Below are positions 31,769 to 37,088 of a stretch of DNA of 37,088 nucleotides, piece after piece. Source of the DNA: an uncultured Anaerolineae bacterium (GTDB taxonomy: Bacteria > Chloroflexota > Anaerolineae > Anaerolineales > Villigracilaceae); the NCBI GenBank assembly GCA_903908605.1, contig CAIVSQ010000149.1, positions 1-37,088 on the forward strand, in the 5' to 3' direction. Made by a program: the position numbers and the translations under genes. Below the pieces are notes generated by a model. That model was not told where the DNA came from. It did not search any database and saw nothing but the letters and a program-made list of their open reading frames with translations. Numbering within the stretch: position 1 is the stretch's first letter; each line of letters begins with the position of its first letter.

Positions 31769-34700
31769 ATGATCAATATTTCCGGGCCGATGAGGCTGTT
31801 TGACCGGATGACCCAATACCTGGTGGTTGTCTACCAAGTGATCGCGGTGATGGCGATGATTGCCATGCCGTACTGGGCATTCCGCTTTTTTCAGCAACCG
31901 TTCATGGGCGTATTTCTTGAGCATACCTTGGTCACCAATGGCGTGGGGCCAGATGGCGATCTATCAGGTTGGCCAATGTATAGCCAGGGGCTGCGTTTTG
32001 GTTCCCAGCTGGTTTCCATATCAACACTTGATGCTAATCTCCAACGCCTGGAAACGGTTCAACCGAAGAGTTTTGACCAGGTTTCGGACCTGTTGCGCCA
32101 GCGGGTGCCAGGCGAGAAAATTCAGGCGGTTTTTCGCGATTCAGGCGGCAATGAGACGTCGATTACCGTCACCTTAGGCCGCTTTCCTTTTCAAGATCAG
32201 GTTCGCTTTTTTTATCTTCCCTACCTGGTGGGGTTGTCTTACCTGGCAATCAGTTTGTGGATTTATGGGATGCGCCGGTCGGAAACAGCCGGGAGGGCTT
32301 TTGCCGTTTTTGCCAGCTCCATTGCCCTGGCGGTTGGGTGCTTGCTGGATGTTTACACTACCAATCACCTGACTTATTTCTGGGTTGCATCCATACCGGT
32401 GGCGGGCGCTGCGCTTTTTCACCTGGGTCTTGTTTTTCCGCAGGAAGCGCATATCGTCCTGCGCTACCCATTCCTGCGTTGGGCGGGTTACTTACCAGCG
32501 GTTGCCCTGATCTTGATTCAATACCTGTTCTTGTTTGATTTTGGACAACCCCTGGTTTATGCAAATATGTGGAAGTTCAGCTACGCTTTTGCGAGCCTGG
32601 GCGCACTCTTTTTTGTTGCTTCAACCATTTACCGGCTTTACTGGTCGGCATCTCCGGTTGTGCGCCAGCAGGCTCGGATCATTTTGCTAGGCGCTGTTTT
32701 TGGCCTGGGTCCGATGACTGCCTGGTTGATCCTCAGCTCATATACAAATCAGAATTTCAACCCATATTTTAGCTTTTTACCGTTGATTATTTTTCCCGTC
32801 ATGACCGGCTACACGGTTCTGCGCTATCGGCTGCTGCGTATGGATTACATGCTTAGCAGGGGAATTCTTTATGCATTGCTATCTGTACTGGCGCTGGGCG
32901 GTTATTTCCTGCTGGCGATGGGGATCAGTTTTGTTTCAGGCAAGTTGATTGGTCCCGAACACCCGATCCTTATTGCGGTGACAGTCTTCTTGGTGGCGAT
33001 AATTTTTAATAATATGCGCGGCTGGTTGCAGGTGGGGATTGACCGGATTTTCTTCCGGGGTGAGCGTGCCTACCAGGAACGCTTGAATATTTTTACTCGT
33101 GACCTGACGGATGCAGTTGCGCTTAAAGACATCCTCAATATTTTGAGAAAACAGATTTCAATCAGCCTGATACCCAGCCAGCTTCACATCTATATTTATG
33201 ATCCGCTCAGCGACCAGTATTGTGCCACACCGGACGAAAATAACCAGATTACCAGCGATATCCGCTTTTCGGCCAACAGTCCACTGCCACAGGCCCTGAC
33301 CCGCGAGAAAATGCCGGTTTTTGTGAATGACGAGCGTATCCCTGGCGCTTTACGAGTGGAACGTGGACGTATGATCCTGTTGGGGAGCCAACTGTTCATC
33401 CCCATCCCAGGTCGGGAACGGTTGGTCGGTTGGATAGCACTGGGAGAGCGTCTCTCTGGAGAGCATTATGCCAGCCAGGATATTGCTTTCTTGGAAACAT
33501 TAAGCCAGCAATCTGCTGTTGCGCTTGAACGCGCGCAGGTCTTGACCAATATGGAGCGTCGGGTCACCGAGCTGAATGCGCTTTCGCGCGTGGCACAAGG
33601 CATTAACATCACCTTGAATTTCGACGATACGCTTGAACTTATTTACGCGCAGACCACCCAGATCATCCCGAATACGGATTTCCACCTTACGTTGATTAAT
33701 AAGTCCAGCCAAAATGTTTATTATGCTTTTTGCCTCGAGAATGAGGATCGCATCCTGGAAAAGGAAAATAAACCACTGCACATAAAAAGCAGCCTGGACC
33801 AGGAAGTGATCATTTCACAACGGCCGATACTGGCGCATGATTTCCTCAGCCAATGCCAGTCATTGGGAGTTACCCCGCCATTCAAAGGTATTTACGCCTG
33901 GTTGGGGGTGCCGATGAATTCGGGTTCTGAGACGATTGGCACGATGAGCGTGGCCACCCGTAGCGCTGCCATTACTTATACCCGTGCCCAGCAAGAGCTG
34001 TTGCAGGCCGTTGCCGACCAGGCTGCGGGTGCAATTGTCAAAACCAGGCTCATCCAGGAAACCACCAGGCGTGCCCAACAACTTGCATCATTGAATGATA
34101 TTAACCGCCAGCTGACATCCACCCTCGAACTACAACCGCTGTTGAAAAGTATCCTTGAAAGCGCTGTAAACATTCTCAATACCGAGGCGGGCAGCTTGTT
34201 TATGGTTGACGAACAGACTGACGAACTTGTTTTCGAAGTGACCGTTGGCCCGGTGGCCCAAAACCTGGTGGGACAGCGTTTACCCCCTGGCAGCGGGTTT
34301 GTTGGAAAAGCCGTTAGTAACCGTCATCCGTTGATTGTTAATAATGTGGCCGCACACGCCACCTGGAACCCAACCACAGATAAGAAAACTGGCTTCGTGA
34401 CGCGCGCCATCCTGGCTGTACCGCTCGAGGTCAAAGGTCGAATCATTGGCGTAATTGAAATCATTAATAAGCAGGATGGTAGCAATTTTACCGAGGATGA
34501 TCAGAACTTGCTGACAGCCTTCGCTGGGCAGGCGGCGGTTGCGATTGACAACGCCCGCTTGTATACCCTGACCGATCAACAGTTGACCGATCGCGTAGAG
34601 GAATTGTCTGTCATGCAGCGTATCGACAGGGAATTGAATGCCAGCCTGGAAGTGGGGCGTGCCATGCGTATCACCCTGGAATGGGCCATGCGTCAGGCGA

Positions 34701-35791
34701 AAAGCGAGGCCGGTTTGATTGGTTTTGTAGAGGAGGGGGGTCTGCGTGTCATGGCTGGCCAAGGGTACGCGGATGAGGTAGAAGACTATAAAAAAGAACT
34801 GGTACCTTTTGATCATCCCGCTTTGAGTGAGGCGATCCAGACCGGTCTTCCGCAGCGAGTGCTGGATCCTTCCGGACCATTCTTGGAGCATGCGCGCAGC
34901 CAATTGGTGATCCCTATTCGGCGTGAATCAAAGGTGATTGGTTTGTTCTTGCTGGAAAGCATCCACCCGGATATGTTCCAACAAGGTGTTCTTACCTTCC
35001 TTAGCCGCCTGGCAGATCACGCTACCATCGCGATTGCCAATGGGCAGCTTTATACCGAGGTGCAGCAGGCTAACGTTGCGAAGAGTGAATTTGTCTCGCT
35101 AGTGGCGCATGAATTAAAAAACCCAATGACCTCTATTAAGGGTTATGCTGAATTGCTTGCCGCCGGGGCGGTTGGGCCAATGACTGAAATGCAGAGTAAT
35201 TTCTTGGGAACCATTCGCTCAAATATCGAGCGTATGAAAACAATTGTGGAAGATTTGAATGACAATTCCAAAATTGAAGCAGGTCGCTTGCGCCTGGAAT
35301 TTAAAGCGGTCGATTTGCAGGAAATTACCGAAAGCGTGGTGCGTTCAACGCGCCGGCAAATTGAAGATAAAAAACAGATCATCGAAGTTCAACTTCCAGA
35401 AGGTCTGCCGCGTATTTGGGCAGATCGCACACGGGTTGAACAAGTGATGGTTAACCTGGTGAGTAATGCCAACAAGTACACCCAGGAAAGCGGCCGGATT
35501 GTAATTTCTGCTGAAAAGACAGCCAATGTTTGGGATCCCCAAGGTTCACCCCATGTGGTGCATCTCTGGGTACAGGATAATGGCCTGGGAATGACGCCAG
35601 AAGACCAAAAAAAAATCTTTCAGAAATTCTTTCGCTCTGAAGACGATCAGGCTCGAAAATCGCCCGGCACGGGCCTGGGATTGAATATCACCAGGAGCCT
35701 GGTGGAAATGCAGGGTGGGCGTATTTGGTTTGAAAGTGAGTTTCGAAAAGGGACTGTCTTTCACATTACTGTGCCGGTTTCAGAAAGCTAG
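31769..35791 (+). CDS. Large membrane sensor histidine kinase with PDZ-like and multiple GAF domains
   Basis: Very long sensor kinase, 1340 aa. Order: one membrane segment near 25-45; an extracytoplasmic PDZ-like stretch about 60-140 (FGSQLVSIS, LRQRVPGEKIQAVF); a multi-helix membrane block about 150-420; then about four GAF-type modules at roughly 440-595, 605-765, 780-940 and 945-1095, each ending in an FxxQAAVAIDNARLY-like helix; then HisKA with the phospho-acceptor H1114 in VAHELKNPMTS, and a HATPase with VNLVSNANKYT (N-box), DNGLGMTPED and GTGLGLNITRSL (G boxes). All kinase residues are present. No response regulator is adjacent. The ligand is unknown. It is followed after 11 nt by a FIST-domain gene and is probably co-transcribed with it. 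Confidence 0.92.
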   Translation: MINISGPMRLFDRMTQYLVVVYQVIAVMAMIAMPYWAFRFFQQPFMGVFLEHTLVTNGVGPDGDLSGWPMYSQGLRFGSQLVSISTLDANLQRLETVQPKSFDQVSDLLRQRVPGEKIQAVFRDSGGNETSITVTLGRFPFQDQVRFFYLPYLVGLSYLAISLWIYGMRRSETAGRAFAVFASSIALAVGCLLDVYTTNHLTYFWVASIPVAGAALFHLGLVFPQEAHIVLRYPFLRWAGYLPAVALILIQYLFLFDFGQPLVYANMWKFSYAFASLGALFFVASTIYRLYWSASPVVRQQARIILLGAVFGLGPMTAWLILSSYTNQNFNPYFSFLPLIIFPVMTGYTVLRYRLLRMDYMLSRGILYALLSVLALGGYFLLAMGISFVSGKLIGPEHPILIAVTVFLVAIIFNNMRGWLQVGIDRIFFRGERAYQERLNIFTRDLTDAVALKDILNILRKQISISLIPSQLHIYIYDPLSDQYCATPDENNQITSDIRFSANSPLPQALTREKMPVFVNDERIPGALRVERGRMILLGSQLFIPIPGRERLVGWIALGERLSGEHYASQDIAFLETLSQQSAVALERAQVLTNMERRVTELNALSRVAQGINITLNFDDTLELIYAQTTQIIPNTDFHLTLINKSSQNVYYAFCLENEDRILEKENKPLHIKSSLDQEVIISQRPILAHDFLSQCQSLGVTPPFKGIYAWLGVPMNSGSETIGTMSVATRSAAITYTRAQQELLQAVADQAAGAIVKTRLIQETTRRAQQLASLNDINRQLTSTLELQPLLKSILESAVNILNTEAGSLFMVDEQTDELVFEVTVGPVAQNLVGQRLPPGSGFVGKAVSNRHPLIVNNVAAHATWNPTTDKKTGFVTRAILAVPLEVKGRIIGVIEIINKQDGSNFTEDDQNLLTAFAGQAAVAIDNARLYTLTDQQLTDRVEELSVMQRIDRELNASLEVGRAMRITLEWAMRQAKSEAGLIGFVEEGGLRVMAGQGYADEVEDYKKELVPFDHPALSEAIQTGLPQRVLDPSGPFLEHARSQLVIPIRRESKVIGLFLLESIHPDMFQQGVLTFLSRLADHATIAIANGQLYTEVQQANVAKSEFVSLVAHELKNPMTSIKGYAELLAAGAVGPMTEMQSNFLGTIRSNIERMKTIVEDLNDNSKIEAGRLRLEFKAVDLQEITESVVRSTRRQIEDKKQIIEVQLPEGLPRIWADRTRVEQVMVNLVSNANKYTQESGRIVISAEKTANVWDPQGSPHVVHLWVQDNGLGMTPEDQKKIFQKFFRSEDDQARKSPGTGLGLNITRSLVEMQGGRIWFESEFRKGTVFHITVPVSES

Positions 35792-35802
35792 GGAAGACAT
35801 CC

Positions 35803-36990
35803 ATGGCAATTGTGGCAGCTGTTGGACGGGCAAAGATTATCGAAGCGCGTGAGGCAGGAATGCAGGCAGCCTATCAAGCGTTAAACAAGCTTGGCACGGT
35901 ATCTCCCACGCTTGCCCTGGTTATTGTTCCTTATCGTTATGATCCTCAGCAAGTGATTAACGGTGTCGTCAGTATGTTGTCCAATGTTCCCACGCTTGGT
36001 TTTAGCGTTTCATCCGGCCTGACATCTGAAGGCGCGCATTCTCATTCCGTGGTTGTGGGGCTGCTTGGGGGCGATGATTTTCAGGCTGAGACCCACTGGT
36101 TTCCCTCATACCAACAATCTGGTGCGGACGTTGCCATGAAAATCAGCGAATTGCTCGGGTATGAGCAGTCACCGGTTGAGCAAGTGCTTGTCTTTGCCGG
36201 CGGAATGAATGCCGGTGTGGAAGATTTCTGTGCCCGTTTACCCGCCGGGCTGCCGGTTTTTGGTGGTTTGTCCAGTGGTGATGTGCTTAGCGGAGGGGGG
36301 TTCCAGATTGCGGGGGTGCAATCTGGGATCAGCGGACTTGCGGGGGCTTTCTTGCGTGGAAAATTTAAGCTGGGGGTGGGGGTTGGGCACGGTTGGCGCC
36401 CGGTGGGAATTCACTTCGAAGTGACAAGCGTGGATGGGCCGTTGTTACACTCCCTGGATGGGCAAGCTTGCAATGCTGTGTATTCAAATGTGTTTGGGCA
36501 AAGCGCTAATTCCTGGTGTACGCCTCCGCTTAATACCCTTTGCCGTTTATACCCGCTTGGTTTTAACCAGCCATATACGGATGAGCTACTGGTGCGTGCC
36601 CCTGTGCGCATGGAAACAAGCGGTGACCTGCTTATGAACGCCAACCTGCCGGTCGGCAGCGATGCGTATTTGTTGGTTGGAAGTCCCGAGGAATGTCTTT
36701 CTGCGGCTCGCAAGGCGGCCCAGGATGCCATGGCCCAACTGGATGGCGCAAAACCGGTTTTTTCCCTGGTGTTGGTGGATGTGGCCTGGCAGATGCTGAT
36801 GCAAGGCCAGTCAGGCAGGGAAATTAAGGTGATTGCCGAAGTGCTTGGTGCTGATGTTCCGCTGGCAGGCGGTTATACGCTTGGCCAAATCTTGCAGCCC
36901 GAGAATCGCACCTCGCAACCCCGTTACTTGAACCAGCATATTGTTGTCGCGGTTTTTTCGGAAAGCCGTCCTGTTGCTGGCAATGAATGA
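35803..36990 (+). CDS. FIST-domain sensor protein
   Basis: Protein of 395 aa with FIST N (about 1-200, AREAGMQAAYQALNKLG, LGFSVSSGLTSEGAHS, VFGGLSSGDVLSGG) and FIST_C (about 225-390, VTSVDGPLLHSLDGQACNAVY, RMETSGDLLMNANLPVGSDAYLL). FIST is a proposed small-ligand-binding (amino-acid) domain found with signal-transduction partners. No output domain is fused here, so it may deliver its signal through the histidine kinase encoded 11 nt upstream. AGGGAAG precedes the ATG. The ligand is unknown. A strong terminator ends the operon. Confidence 0.88.
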   Translation: MAIVAAVGRAKIIEAREAGMQAAYQALNKLGTVSPTLALVIVPYRYDPQQVINGVVSMLSNVPTLGFSVSSGLTSEGAHSHSVVVGLLGGDDFQAETHWFPSYQQSGADVAMKISELLGYEQSPVEQVLVFAGGMNAGVEDFCARLPAGLPVFGGLSSGDVLSGGGFQIAGVQSGISGLAGAFLRGKFKLGVGVGHGWRPVGIHFEVTSVDGPLLHSLDGQACNAVYSNVFGQSANSWCTPPLNTLCRLYPLGFNQPYTDELLVRAPVRMETSGDLLMNANLPVGSDAYLLVGSPEECLSAARKAAQDAMAQLDGAKPVFSLVLVDVAWQMLMQGQSGREIKVIAEVLGADVPLAGGYTLGQILQPENRTSQPRYLNQHIVVAVFSESRPVAGNE

Positions 36991-37004
36991 TAATAGTAGG
37001 AATG

Positions 37005-37033
37005 AAAACGCCCGCCGATCAGGCGGGCGTTTT
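37005..37033. terminator. Bidirectional terminator after the FIST gene
   Basis: A 12-bp perfect stem (37005-37016 with 37022-37033; core cgcccgcc/ggcgggcg) closes on gatca and has A-run left, T-run right. It ends the FIST gene and would serve the convergent gene on the - strand. Confidence 0.92.
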
Positions 37034-37047
37034 AAATTAATCAGGAA

Positions 37048-37088
37048 TTACATCGATGTCTCAGGAAGATCGCGCATGGCCTCTTCGA
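37048..37088 (-). CDS. Partial gene, C-terminus only (- strand)
   Basis: On the - strand a reading frame enters from the window edge and stops at 37048-37050, encoding EEAMRDLPETSM. The stop is close to the shared bidirectional terminator, as expected for a convergent gene. Too short to identify. Confidence 0.4.
   Translation of the reverse strand, partial: EEAMRDLPETSM

Overview
This 37 kb window looks like chromosomal DNA from a Chloroflexota bacterium, probably Anaerolineae-like. That placement is inferred from gene content: tandem NBR1-type Ig-like surface proteins, a zinc-ribbon membrane protein, a very large multi-GAF histidine kinase, a stand-alone bacterial JAMM protein and an archaeal-style PurD homologue. 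No rRNA or other taxonomic marker beyond gyrB is present. Gene density is high, start codons include ATG, GTG and TTG, and transcription units are separated by strong hairpin terminators. I saw no tRNA, rRNA, CRISPR array, insertion sequence or phage gene.

Region 1 (1-17.1 kb, all + strand) is the standout: one continuous run of 17 genes, many joined by 4-nt ATGA/GTGA overlaps. It opens with the ATPase and two permeases of a nucleoside-type (BMP/NupABC-like) ABC importer, whose binding-protein gene should lie just upstream of the window. Then follow an ADP-ribosylglycohydrolase-fold protein, an adenosine/SAH/MTA-deaminase-like amidohydrolase, a TrpF-like TIM barrel lacking the catalytic Cys, two PfkB kinases, a YjbQ protein, two nucleoside hydrolases, a third PfkB kinase, a double-SIS protein, a BtpA-family TIM barrel, a fourth PfkB homologue with Asn in place of the catalytic Asp, an archaeal-type PurD homologue and a SAM methyltransferase. 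Import, deamination, N-glycoside cleavage and sugar phosphorylation form a readable nucleoside-scavenging route. The TrpF-like, BtpA, SIS, YjbQ and PurD-like proteins have no obvious place in textbook nucleoside catabolism, which makes this the candidate undescribed pathway.

Region 2 (17.2-20.3 kb, - strand) holds phosphopentomutase DeoB, facing the cluster across a bidirectional terminator and metabolically linked to it (ribose-1-P to ribose-5-P), preceded by two GNAT acetyltransferases and a DegV-family lipid-binding protein.

Region 3 (20.3-26.3 kb, + strand) has a lysine 2,3-aminomutase behind a good sigma-70-like promoter, two secreted NBR1-type domain proteins, a three-zinc-ribbon membrane protein, an aldo/keto reductase and a metallo-beta-lactamase-fold hydrolase, with bidirectional terminators after the last two.

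Region 4 (26.3-28.3 kb, - strand) is a three-gene operon: a multi-pass membrane protein, a JAMM metalloprotease-like protein and a PlsY-like acyltransferase with an altered motif. Region 5 (28.4-37 kb, + strand) has a membrane protein, gyrB, a giant membrane histidine kinase and a FIST-domain sensor protein probably co-transcribed with the kinase. The last 41 bases look like the C-terminus of a gene on the - strand.
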